Source: Nocardioides islandensis
GTDB taxonomy: Bacteria > Actinomycetota > Actinomycetes > Propionibacteriales > Nocardioidaceae
NCBI RefSeq assembly: GCF_015352455.1
Contig: NZ_JADKPN010000013.1
Span: 62,001-126,000, forward strand
DNA length: 64,000 nucleotides
Reading direction: 5' to 3'
The notes under the pieces were generated by a model that was not told the DNA's origin, did not search any database, and saw only the letters and a list, made by a program, of their open reading frames with translations. Below are positions 33,704 through 40,503 of this stretch, one piece after another (positions within the stretch are counted from its first letter, which is position 1; every line of letters begins with the position of its first letter). A program made the translations under genes and the position numbers.

Positions 33704-34762
33704 TCAGGAGTTGCGGCCGCGAGCGGCGACGGCCCAGGGCTCCAGCTCGCCGGTTCCGTGGTCGGCCCACAGTGTGTCGGCCAGGTTCACCGCGACGCAC
33801 ACGTGGTTGGGCACCACGCGCACCTCGCCGCCCAGCGGCGGCGGGTCGGCGTACCCCTCCACGACCGCGTGGTGCTCCGAGAGCTGCACGATCCGGGCGC
33901 CTGGCCGGTCGAGCAGCCGCCCGAAGCCGGTGTTGTACGCCGCGCGGTCGGCGCCGAGCGCCTTGGCTCCGGAGTCGAGCACCCACCGGCCGCCGGCGTT
34001 GCTGACCACGGTGGCGCGACAGGTGATCGCCAGCTCGTCGGGACTCGCTACGCCGAGCTCCCACTGCTGCGCGTCGTTCAGCGCGTACACCCCTGGACGC
34101 AGCTCGGTCGCGACCCCGGCCTGCAGGCCGCCCTCGAGGGTCGGCGTCGAGCCGCCGCTGAGGACCCGAGGCTCCACACCCTCTGCCCGCATGGACCGGG
34201 CCGCCGCCTCCAGGGCCGCGGCCTCGTCGCGCGCCGCGGACTCGCGGCCGACGGGGTCGTACCCGTGACCGGGGAAGGTGAACGCCCCGCGCACGTCGAG
34301 CCCGCTCCGCGCGGCAGCGGCCGCGACGGTGCCCGCCTGACCGGGCGGGCCGCCGCTTCGGTGCTGCCCGCTGTCGACCTCGACCAGGACCGCGAGCCCG
34401 GGCACCAGCCGGCCGAGGCGCTCGGCGGACTCCACGCCGTCGACGCCCACGGCGAGCGTGGCCCGCTCCGCGAGCGCCCGGAGCCGGGCGCCTCGGTGCT
34501 CGTCCGGCCACAGCGGGTAGGCGACGAACACGTCGTCGAAGCCGTGGTCGACGAAGACCTCGGCCTCCCCGACGGTCGCGACCGTGATGCCCGTCGCGCC
34601 CGCCTCCAGCTGCCGGGTCGCGATCTCCACGCACTTGTGGGTCTTCACGTGCGGACGCAGCAGCACACCGGCCGAGGCCGCCGCCGTGGCGGTCCGGGAG
34701 ATGTTCGCCTCCATCCGCGGCACGTCCACCACGAGGTACGGCGTGCGCGGGCCGGACGACAT
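33704..34762 (-). CDS. D-threonine aldolase / D-serine dehydratase-like PLP enzyme
   Basis: 352 aa from ATG 34762. The alanine-racemase-type TIM barrel begins TPYLVVDVPRMEANISR, with the PLP lysine in LLRPHVKTHKCVEIATRQ (about residue 40). Other segments are VEVDSGQHRSGGPPG and VLSGGSTPT. The C-terminal beta domain carries the metal pair in VVPNHVCVAVNLADTLWA (HxC), as in DSD1-type enzymes. It probably splits a D-beta-hydroxy amino acid; D-threonine or D-serine is inferred. It is divergent from the isochorismatase gene with 43 bp between starts. Confidence 0.87.
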   Translation of the reverse strand: MSSGPRTPYLVVDVPRMEANISRTATAAASAGVLLRPHVKTHKCVEIATRQLEAGATGITVATVGEAEVFVDHGFDDVFVAYPLWPDEHRGARLRALAERATLAVGVDGVESAERLGRLVPGLAVLVEVDSGQHRSGGPPGQAGTVAAAAARSGLDVRGAFTFPGHGYDPVGRESAARDEAAALEAAARSMRAEGVEPRVLSGGSTPTLEGGLQAGVATELRPGVYALNDAQQWELGVASPDELAITCRATVVSNAGGRWVLDSGAKALGADRAAYNTGFGRLLDRPGARIVQLSEHHAVVEGYADPPPLGGEVRVVPNHVCVAVNLADTLWADHGTGELEPWAVAARGRNS

Positions 34763-34792
34763 GGGCTCAAGGTAGCTGTCGATGGTCGTGCC

Positions 34793-34798
34793 TAGCGT
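34793..34798 (+). promoter_or_regulatory. -10 box for a leaderless isochorismatase-family transcript
   Basis: TAGCGT is followed by 7 nt and ATG 34806. No ribosome site lies between. No clear -35 is seen. Confidence 0.45.
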
Positions 34799-34805
34799 GT
34801 GTGTC

Positions 34806-35360
34806 ATGAGCACCTTCACCGACCGCCCGCACACGGCGCTGCTGGTCATCGACGTGCAGAACGGCGTCGTCGAGGACGCCTTCAACCGCGACGAGGTCGT
34901 GGCCAACGTGGCCGGCCTGGTGGACCGGGCCCGGGCGGACGGCGTGCCGGTCGTGTGGGTGCAGCACAACGCCGACAACCTGCCGATGGGCAGCGAGAAG
35001 TGGGCCTACGTCCCGGAGCTGCCGCAGGGCGAGTCCGAGCCGGTGGTGCACAAGCGGTTCGGCGACTCCTTCGAGGGCACCGACCTCGAGGACGTCCTGG
35101 CGGCCGCGGGCATCGGGCACGTCGTCGTCGCCGGCGCCCAGACCGACGCCTGCATCCGCTCCACCATCCACGGGGCCTTCACCCGGGGCTACGACGTGAC
35201 CCTGGTGGGCGACGCGCACACCACCGAGGACCTCTCCGACTACGGCGCACCGCCGCCCGGCCAGGTCATCGCCCACACCAACCTCTACTGGCAGGAGCAG
35301 AGCGCCCCGGGTCGCGTCGCCGCCGTCCGCGACGCCGCCGAGGTGACGTTCGCAGGCTGA
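34806..35360 (+). CDS. Isochorismatase-family cysteine hydrolase
   Basis: 184 aa. The catalytic triad of this family is visible: Asp in TALLVIDVQNGVVEDAF, Lys in VHKRFGDSFEGTDLEDVL, Cys in VVAGAQTDACIRSTIHGAFT. It resembles nicotinamidase/amidohydrolase-like members rather than true isochorismatase. The substrate is unknown. The start is ATG 34806, the spacing matching the -10 box. It lies between the D-threonine aldolase-like gene and a flavin-type oxidase gene, with no obvious pathway link. Confidence 0.9.
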   Translation: MSTFTDRPHTALLVIDVQNGVVEDAFNRDEVVANVAGLVDRARADGVPVVWVQHNADNLPMGSEKWAYVPELPQGESEPVVHKRFGDSFEGTDLEDVLAAAGIGHVVVAGAQTDACIRSTIHGAFTRGYDVTLVGDAHTTEDLSDYGAPPPGQVIAHTNLYWQEQSAPGRVAAVRDAAEVTFAG

Positions 35361-35387
35361 GCCGTGCCTGGGAGCGTGGCGGGTCTT

Positions 35388-35933
35388 CTAGGAGGTCTCC
35401 AGACCGGTCGGCCGGCCGTCGAGGCTGAGCAGGTTCTTCTCCTGCCAGTAGGCGGCGATGCCGTCGTCGCCCTTCTTCTCCGCCCAGCCGTCCATCAGCG
35501 TGCGCTGACCGGCGGGCTGGTAGAGCGGGACGCCGTAGCCGCACGACGTCTGCACCAGGTCGACGTCGAGGACGAAGATGTTGCGTGCGCCGCGGATCGG
35601 CGGGAACAGACCGGCGAGCTCGTCCCACTCGGCGTCGCGCGGGTGCACCGCTCGCGCCTCGCCGTACAAGCGCAGGATCTGCGGCTCGCGCGCGAACGAG
35701 CAGAACATGACGGTCATCCGCGGCGAGTCGAGCACATGGGCGGCGGTCTCGTTGCCGCTGCCGGTGCCGTTGAGCCAGACGACGCGGTGGGGGCCGAGGA
35801 CCCGGAACGCGTCCAGGCCCTTCGGGGAGAGGTTCACGCGACCGTCGCGGGCCGCGGTGGCCACGAAGAACATCTGCTGCTTGGCGATGAACTTCTCGTG
35901 GCGCTCGGTGAGGGCGGGGAACTGGGTGGCCAT
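35388..35933 (-). CDS. Pyridoxamine 5'-phosphate oxidase-family protein
   Basis: 181 aa from ATG 35933. The split-barrel flavin-binding fold is suggested by KFIAKQQMFFVATAARDGRV, NLSPKGLDAFRVLGPHRVVW, NGTGSGNETAAHVLDSPRMT and VMFCSFAREPQILRLYGEAR. The C-terminal part (SCGYGVPLYQPAGQRTLMDG) is common in the actinobacterial subgroup. It may use FMN or F420; no evidence decides. It is divergent from the O-methyltransferase gene with only 16 bp between the two start codons. Confidence 0.87.
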   Translation of the reverse strand: MATQFPALTERHEKFIAKQQMFFVATAARDGRVNLSPKGLDAFRVLGPHRVVWLNGTGSGNETAAHVLDSPRMTVMFCSFAREPQILRLYGEARAVHPRDAEWDELAGLFPPIRGARNIFVLDVDLVQTSCGYGVPLYQPAGQRTLMDGWAEKKGDDGIAAYWQEKNLLSLDGRPTGLETS

Positions 35934-35949
35934 GGCACGCTCATTGTCC

Positions 35950-36615
35950 ATGGAGGGCTGGCGCGCGGTCGACGAGTACTTCACCGGACTGCTCGTCGAC
36001 GAGGACGATGCCCTGCGGGCAGCGCGGGAGAGCTCGGTCCGGACCGTCCTGCCGATGGCCGACGTCGCCCCCAACCAGGGTGCGTTCCTGGCGCTGGTGG
36101 CCCGGATGTGCGGGGCCCGGAGGGTGCTCGAGTTCGGCACCCTCGCCGGGTACTCGACGATCTGGCTGGCCCGGGCCGTCGGGCAGGACGGATGCGTCGT
36201 GACCCTCGAGATCGACGAGCCGACCGCCGAGGTCGCCCGGGAGAACTTCGTGCGCGCCGGCGTCTCGGACGTCGTGGACCTGGTCGTGGGTCCGGCAGCG
36301 GTCTCCGCGGAGGCGCTCGTGGACGCCGGAGCCGAGCCCTTCGACCTGGTCTTCATCGACGCCGACAAGCCGAGCAACCCGACGTACCTCGCCCTTGCCC
36401 TGCGGCTCAGCCGGCCAGGGACCGTCATCGTGTGCGACAACGTCGTGCGCAACGGCGCCGTCGCGGACGCCGGGAGCGACGACCCACGGGTGGCCGGGGT
36501 CCGGGCGTTCACCGACATGGTGGCCGCCGATCCGAGACTCTCGGGGACGGTCCTCCAGACCGTCGGTGTGAAGGGCTGGGACGGCTTCGCGATCGCCGTC
36601 GTGGGGGAGTCCTGA
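35950..36615 (+). CDS. O-methyltransferase (CCoAMT/COMT-like)
   Basis: 221 aa from ATG 35950 (an in-frame TTG at 35944 is possible). The SAM-binding class I fold is clear: QGAFLALVARMCGARRVLEF, GTLAGYSTIWLARAV, VVTLEIDEPTAEVARENF, and the metal/catalytic DLVFIDADKPSNPTYLALAL, then GTVIVCDNVVRNGAVAD. It probably methylates catechol-type hydroxyls with a divalent metal. The acceptor is unknown. Its start lies 16 bp from the divergent oxidase start. Confidence 0.9.
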   Translation: MEGWRAVDEYFTGLLVDEDDALRAARESSVRTVLPMADVAPNQGAFLALVARMCGARRVLEFGTLAGYSTIWLARAVGQDGCVVTLEIDEPTAEVARENFVRAGVSDVVDLVVGPAAVSAEALVDAGAEPFDLVFIDADKPSNPTYLALALRLSRPGTVIVCDNVVRNGAVADAGSDDPRVAGVRAFTDMVAADPRLSGTVLQTVGVKGWDGFAIAVVGES

Positions 36616-36620
36616 CCTTG

Positions 36621-36684
36621 TTGCAACCAAAGGTTGCATTTCTCTGGGGGTGCGGCTAGCCTCTTGTGCAACCAAACGTTGCAT
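36621..36684 (+). promoter_or_regulatory. Promoter with two ArsR-type operators
   Basis: TTGCAACCAAAGGTTGCA (36621-36638) and TGCAACCAAACGTTGCAT (36667-36684) are near-identical dyads with TGCAAC/GTTGCA arms. Between them TTGCAT (36634-36639) and TAGCCT (36657-36662) form a promoter with a 17-bp spacer. One dyad overlaps the -35 and the other the start region. This is a classic repressor layout, and the ArsR gene is the second gene of the operon. Confidence 0.75.
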
Positions 36685-36698
36685 AACAGGAGGACCTC

Positions 36699-37169
36699 AT
36701 GGACCAGGCCGTCGAGCTGGGCACCCTCGAGAGGGAGATCTACGTCGACGCGACGCCCGAGACGGTGTTCGACGTCGTCAGCGACCCGAAGCACGTCCGG
36801 GAGTGGTGGCCCGACGAGGCGTCGTACGACGTCACGCCCGGCGCGACCGGTCAGATCGTGTTCGGCGACCCGGAGGCCGGGGGAGGAGTGGTCGCGCTGA
36901 CCGTGCTGGAGGTGGACCGGCCGCGGTCGTTCACCTTCCGCTGGACCCAGGCGCCCGGGGAGACCGGGGTCGAGGGCAACTCGCTGCTCGTCACCTTCGC
37001 GCTGACCCCGGAGGGCGGGGGGACCCGGCTGCGGATGACCGAGACCGGGTTCCGCGAGATGGGCTGGGAGGTCGCCGTGCTGGAGCAGCAGTACCGCGAG
37101 CACGAGACCGGGTGGGACCACTTCCTGCCGCGGCTGGCGACGTACGCCGCTTCCTTGGACGCGTCATGA
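36699..37169 (+). CDS. SRPBCC (AHSA1-like) protein, first gene of ArsR operon
   Basis: 156 aa. AHSA1/SRPBCC features are EREIYVDATPETVFDVVSD, HVREWWPDEASYDVTPGATG, LTVLEVDRPRSFTFRWTQAP and GGTRLRMTETGFREMGWEVA, with a C-terminal helix QQYREHETGWDHFLPRLATY. Such proteins bind hydrophobic ligands and often sit with ArsR regulators; the ligand is unknown. The ribosome site AGGAGG lies just before the start. The stop overlaps the ArsR start by 4 nt. Confidence 0.87.
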   Translation: MDQAVELGTLEREIYVDATPETVFDVVSDPKHVREWWPDEASYDVTPGATGQIVFGDPEAGGGVVALTVLEVDRPRSFTFRWTQAPGETGVEGNSLLVTFALTPEGGGTRLRMTETGFREMGWEVAVLEQQYREHETGWDHFLPRLATYAASLDAS

Positions 37170-37516
37170 CCGCCGACGACGACCTCTGGTCCGCCATCGG
37201 GGACCCGACGCGCCGGGCGCTGCTCGACATCCTGCTGGCCGACGGGGGAGGCACCGCCACGACGCTCGCCGCCCGCGTGCCGGTCACCCGGCAGGCGGTG
37301 GCCAAGCACCTGACCGTCCTGGACCGGGTCGGCCTCGTGCACGGCACGGCCGCCGGGCGGGAGAAGCGGTACCGCGTCGACGAGGCGCAGCTCGCCAGGG
37401 CCGCCGCCCAGCTGGAGTCCGTGGGTTCCGCCTGGGACGCCCGCCTCCAGCGCATCAAGAAGCTCGCGGAATCGATCGAGAAGAACACGCACACGAAGGA
37501 GAAGGACAATGGCTGA
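37166..37516 (+). CDS. ArsR-family repressor
   Basis: 116 aa. The winged HTH is DDLWSAIGDPTRRALLDILL, TATTLAARVPVTRQAVAKHL, TVLDRVGLVHGTAAGREKRY. No metal-binding Cys pair is present, so it belongs to the AHSA1-linked, non-metal subgroup. It is likely to repress its own operon through the two dyads at 36621-36684. The start ATG overlaps the previous stop and the end overlaps the next gene by 8 nt. Confidence 0.92.
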   Translation: MTADDDLWSAIGDPTRRALLDILLADGGGTATTLAARVPVTRQAVAKHLTVLDRVGLVHGTAAGREKRYRVDEAQLARAAAQLESVGSAWDARLQRIKKLAESIEKNTHTKEKDNG

Positions 37517-37955
37517 CATCCTGCACCGGATCGGCGTGCGGACGCCGACGCCGGAGAAGGTGTACGACGCGCTCACGACCATCGACGGGCTCGCCGGCTG
37601 GTGGACCACGTCGACGACGGGGAAGACCGACGCCGGTGGCGTGATCGAGTTCCGGTTCCCGGGCGTCGGGGGCTTCGACATGGAGGTCGTCGACGTGCGG
37701 CCCCACGAGAAGGTCACCTGGCGGGTCGCCGACGGCCCCGAGGAGTGGCTCGGCACCACCGTCGACTTCGACCTGCGCCAGGACGGCGACTACACGATCG
37801 TGCTGTTCAAGCACGAGGGCTGGCGCGAGCCGGTCGAGTTCATGAACCACTGCAGCACCAAGTGGGGCCAGTTCCTGATGAGCCTCAAGGAGCTCGTCGA
37901 GACCGGCACCGGTGCTCCACACCCGCACGACGTCCAGATCAGCGACTGGCACTGA
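37509..37955 (+). CDS. SRPBCC (AHSA1-like) protein, third gene of ArsR operon
   Basis: 148 aa. Typical segments are IGVRTPTPEKVYDALTTIDG, LAGWWTTSTTGKTDAGGVIE, FRFPGVGGFDMEVVDVRPHE and FMNHCSTKWGQFLMSLKELV. It differs clearly from the first AHSA1 protein of the operon, so the pair is not a recent duplication. The ligand is unknown. It starts 8 nt inside the end of the ArsR gene. A long hairpin follows its stop. Confidence 0.88.
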   Translation: MADILHRIGVRTPTPEKVYDALTTIDGLAGWWTTSTTGKTDAGGVIEFRFPGVGGFDMEVVDVRPHEKVTWRVADGPEEWLGTTVDFDLRQDGDYTIVLFKHEGWREPVEFMNHCSTKWGQFLMSLKELVETGTGAPHPHDVQISDWH

Positions 37956-37964
37956 CCCGTTGAC

Positions 37965-38036
37965 GGGTAACCACCCCAGATCGTGACTCCCCACCCCTCA
38001 TGACGGGTGGTTGGTCATCAGAAGGGGTGGTTACTC
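37965..38036. repeat. 72-bp hairpin element after the ArsR operon
   Basis: GGGTAACCACCCC (37965-37977) is mirrored by GGGGTGGTTACTC (38024-38036), 12 of 13 pairs. Inside, CCACCC/GGGTGG and ATGAC/GTCAT can pair. Overall size is close to that of the 67-bp elements, but the sequence is unrelated. It could be the operon terminator. Confidence 0.65.
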
Positions 38037-38064
38037 GTGGATCCGGGGAGAGGGCGGCTCTGCG

Positions 38065-38086
38065 TAACTTGACATAATGTCAGTTA
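38065..38086. promoter_or_regulatory. Orphan AT-rich palindrome
   Basis: TGACATAATGTCA (38070-38082) is a perfect palindrome, extended by near-symmetric flanks TAACT/AGTTA. It looks like a MarR/TetR/PadR-type operator, but the nearest genes on both sides end toward it and none starts there. Confidence 0.5.
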
Positions 38087-38109
38087 TCGGCGAATCGGCC
38101 AGGCGGGAC

Positions 38110-38439
38110 TCAGGAGGAGCGGGTGCCCTCCGCAGGCCCGAAGAACACCAGCACCGTCAGGTCCTCGGTGATGTCGTGGAACCGGTGCTCCTCGCGAGCC
38201 GGCACGAAGAACGTCGAGCCGGCCGAGACGTCGACCGTCCGGTCGCCGCCGGTGAACTTCGCGCGGCCCGAGGTCACGACGTACACCTCGTCCTCGTCGT
38301 GAGGCGTCTGGGTGTCGGTGGCGCCGGCGGCCAGGCAGTACGTGCCCAGGCTCAGGTCCGGGACGCTCAGGTGCTCCTCGTACGACGCCCCGGTGTCGTC
38401 GGGGGTGAACCAGCGGCCGGCGGCCTCGAAGATCTCCAC
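38110..38439 (-). CDS. Cupin-domain protein
   Basis: 109 aa. The single cupin barrel has both signatures: GATDTQTPHDEDEVYVVTSG (G-x5-H-x-H-like with Asp/Glu ligands) and VPAREEHRFHDITEDLTVLV. The N-terminus FEAAGRWFTPDDTGASYEEH precedes the barrel. It may be a small metal-dependent binding protein or enzyme; no substrate can be inferred. The start is GTG 38439 with CAGGCT 6 nt upstream, possibly a leaderless -10. It lies 18 bp after the lipoprotein gene on the same strand. Confidence 0.88.
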   Translation of the reverse strand: MEIFEAAGRWFTPDDTGASYEEHLSVPDLSLGTYCLAAGATDTQTPHDEDEVYVVTSGRAKFTGGDRTVDVSAGSTFFVPAREEHRFHDITEDLTVLVFFGPAEGTRSS

Positions 38440-38457
38440 GCGGCCAGCCTGGCAGAC

Positions 38458-39204
38458 CTAGCCGTCGGCGGCCCGGTTGAGCACGTCCAGGAAGGCGTCG
38501 AGGTCCGGGATCTGGTCGGCGAGGTTCTGGCCCTTCACCACGCGGGGCCTGTAGTAGGCCCGGGGCTGGCCGTCGTCGGCGTCGTCGAACCCGAAGTCGA
38601 TGTCGACGACGACGTCACCGTCGTCGAGCGTGCGGACCTGCCCGGCGTTCTCGCAGTCGCCCGGGCCGAGGGTCTGCCGGATGCCGTCGCCGTGCCCGGC
38701 CAGCACCATGAAGGTGTCCGCGGGCCCGGTCAGGCAGACGGTGAGTGCGTCCTGTGCCGGAGAGAAGACCACCAGGTCGACGCCGTCGGGGTACACGTCC
38801 CCCAGCAGCTCGTCGACCTCGTCGGCGCTCTGCGGGTCCGCCCCGGGGTGGCTCTTCTCCACCTGCTCGGCCCTGACGAAGAACGCCGTGAGACCGGTCG
38901 CGAGGGCGCGGTAGCCGTCCAGGGTCGCGGGCGTGGCCTCCACGACCTCCGTCGACACCGGCTCGGGAGGCGACCCGGAACCGGACGGTGTCGGGCTCTC
39001 CTCGGGCTCCACGGCGCCCGACGAGGCGGTCGTCGCCGTCGCCGGGGACGGGTTCGTGCCAGGCGTGGCGTTCGACGTGGCGTTCGACGTGATGTCCGGC
39101 GACGAGGCCGACGAGGACGACGTCTGGTCACCGCACCCGGAGAGGCCCAGGGCACAGACCAGGGTGAGCAGGGCCCCCGAGAGTGCACGCATGCCGCGCA
39201 TCAT
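38458..39204 (-). CDS. Lipoprotein of unknown function
   Basis: 248 aa. The signal peptide SGALLTLVCALGLSGCGDQT ends in lipobox LSGC (about residue 24). A Ser/Thr/Pro linker (ATATTASSGAVEPEESPTPS) of about 60 residues follows. The folded part (from about residue 95) has helix-rich LDGYRALATGLTAFFVRAEQ and beta-rich VDLVVFSPAQDALTVCLTGP, with a Cys pair (VCLTG, DCENAG). I do not recognise the domain. The first ATG (39204) overlaps the P450 stop by 4 nt, so it is translationally coupled to the cytochrome gene. Confidence 0.8.
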   Translation of the reverse strand: MMRGMRALSGALLTLVCALGLSGCGDQTSSSSASSPDITSNATSNATPGTNPSPATATTASSGAVEPEESPTPSGSGSPPEPVSTEVVEATPATLDGYRALATGLTAFFVRAEQVEKSHPGADPQSADEVDELLGDVYPDGVDLVVFSPAQDALTVCLTGPADTFMVLAGHGDGIRQTLGPGDCENAGQVRTLDDGDVVVDIDFGFDDADDGQPRAYYRPRVVKGQNLADQIPDLDAFLDVLNRAADG

Positions 39205-40424
39205 GCGTCATCGACGGCCTCGTCGCGGTCGTTCGCTCGAAACCGGAGCGGGAACCGGACCGGACCGGTGTTGCCCGACACCGGGAGCCACTCGCCGGGA
39301 CCGTCGGCCTCGACCTCCGGCATCCGTCGGGCCAGCAGCGGCAGGGCGACGCTCATGTCGGTCCGGGCCACGAAGTGCCCGAGGCAGTGGTGCACGCCTC
39401 CTCCGAACCCGCTGTGCGGCGGCCGGTCGGCCGCCGTGATGTCGAACCCGGGCTGCTCCCCCATGGCCCGCGGGTCGGTGCCGGACGCGTGCGAGAGCAC
39501 CTGCACGATGCCGCCGGCGGGGACGTGGAGTCCGAACAGGTCGACGTCCTCAACCGCCTCGCGGGTCACCCAGGTGACCGTCGGGTTGACCCGCATCACC
39601 TCCTCGACCGCCGCCGCGCCGAGCTCGGGTCGCGCCGCGAGCAGCGCCCACTGGTCGGGGTGCCGCAGGAACGTCTGCAGGGCCAGGCCGAGCTGGTTGC
39701 GGGTCGTCTCCATGCCGGCGAACGCCAGGAACACCAGTCCCACGACCAGCTCGCGCTGCGAGAGGGCGTCGTCCTGGTCGTGCGCGAGGACGAGGGTGCT
39801 GACCAGGTCGTCCCGAGGAGAGGTACGCCGGTCGGCGACCACCTCCTCGACGTACCCGGTCAGGCCCGCCAGCGCGGCCTCGATGCGCGGCAGGTCGCGC
39901 TTCAGCTGGATCCCGAAGGACTTCCCCAGGTCGTCGGCCCAGTGCGCGACCTGCGGCCACTCCGACTCGGGCAGCCCGAGCAGCAGGCACAGCACCCGGG
40001 CGGCGTACGGCTCGGCGAACTCCGACACGAACTCGCACGTCCCTCGCCCCGCGAACGCGTCGACCAGCTCCCCGGCGAGCTGCTGGAACTGCGGCCGCAT
40101 CGCCTCGATCGCCCGGCTCCGGAACGCCGGGCCGAGCAACCGGCGCAGCCGGAGGTGGTCCGCTCCCTCGAGGCTGAGCAGCGTCTCGGCCCACCACGCG
40201 ACGAATGGCCCGTCGTGCACGCCGTTCTGCGCCGGCCACCGGGCGTTGCCCTGCTGGAAGCGACGGTCCTTGAGCACCGCCGTGCCCTGCTCGTACCTCA
40301 GCACCGCCCAGCCGTACGGCGTCTCGGCGTACCAGTCCTGCTCGCGGGCCTCGTGCACCGCCGCGGACGTCACGTCGAACGCCGGGTCGGCCAGGTCGAG
40401 GTACGCAGGCACGTGCGCAGGCAT
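39201..40424 (-). CDS. Cytochrome P450
   Basis: 407 aa. The heme-binding loop FGGGVHHCLGHFVARTDMSV carries the Cys ligand. The I-helix reads AFAGMETTRNQLGLALQTFL (oxygen-binding AGMETT). The K-helix ExxR is AAVEEVMRVNP, and the C-helix has HLRLRRLLGPAFR. It is a soluble class I bacterial P450 needing a ferredoxin and a reductase; neither is next to it. The substrate is unknown. TAGCAT lies 6 nt before ATG 40424 (leaderless type). A lipoprotein gene is coupled to it. Confidence 0.95.
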   Translation of the reverse strand: MPAHVPAYLDLADPAFDVTSAAVHEAREQDWYAETPYGWAVLRYEQGTAVLKDRRFQQGNARWPAQNGVHDGPFVAWWAETLLSLEGADHLRLRRLLGPAFRSRAIEAMRPQFQQLAGELVDAFAGRGTCEFVSEFAEPYAARVLCLLLGLPESEWPQVAHWADDLGKSFGIQLKRDLPRIEAALAGLTGYVEEVVADRRTSPRDDLVSTLVLAHDQDDALSQRELVVGLVFLAFAGMETTRNQLGLALQTFLRHPDQWALLAARPELGAAAVEEVMRVNPTVTWVTREAVEDVDLFGLHVPAGGIVQVLSHASGTDPRAMGEQPGFDITAADRPPHSGFGGGVHHCLGHFVARTDMSVALPLLARRMPEVEADGPGEWLPVSGNTGPVRFPLRFRANDRDEAVDDA

Positions 40425-40430
40425 GCGCGG

Positions 40431-40436
40431 ATGCTA
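40431..40436 (-). promoter_or_regulatory. -10 box of a leaderless P450 transcript
   Basis: Minus-strand TAGCAT is 6 nt before ATG 40424 of the cytochrome P450 gene. No ribosome site is visible. Confidence 0.5.
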
Positions 40437-40503
40437 GCCGCGGCGGCGCAGCTCGCCCGAAGGTCCAGTGGTCCCGCTCGCGCGAGGTTGTCACAGTGGT
40501 GGG

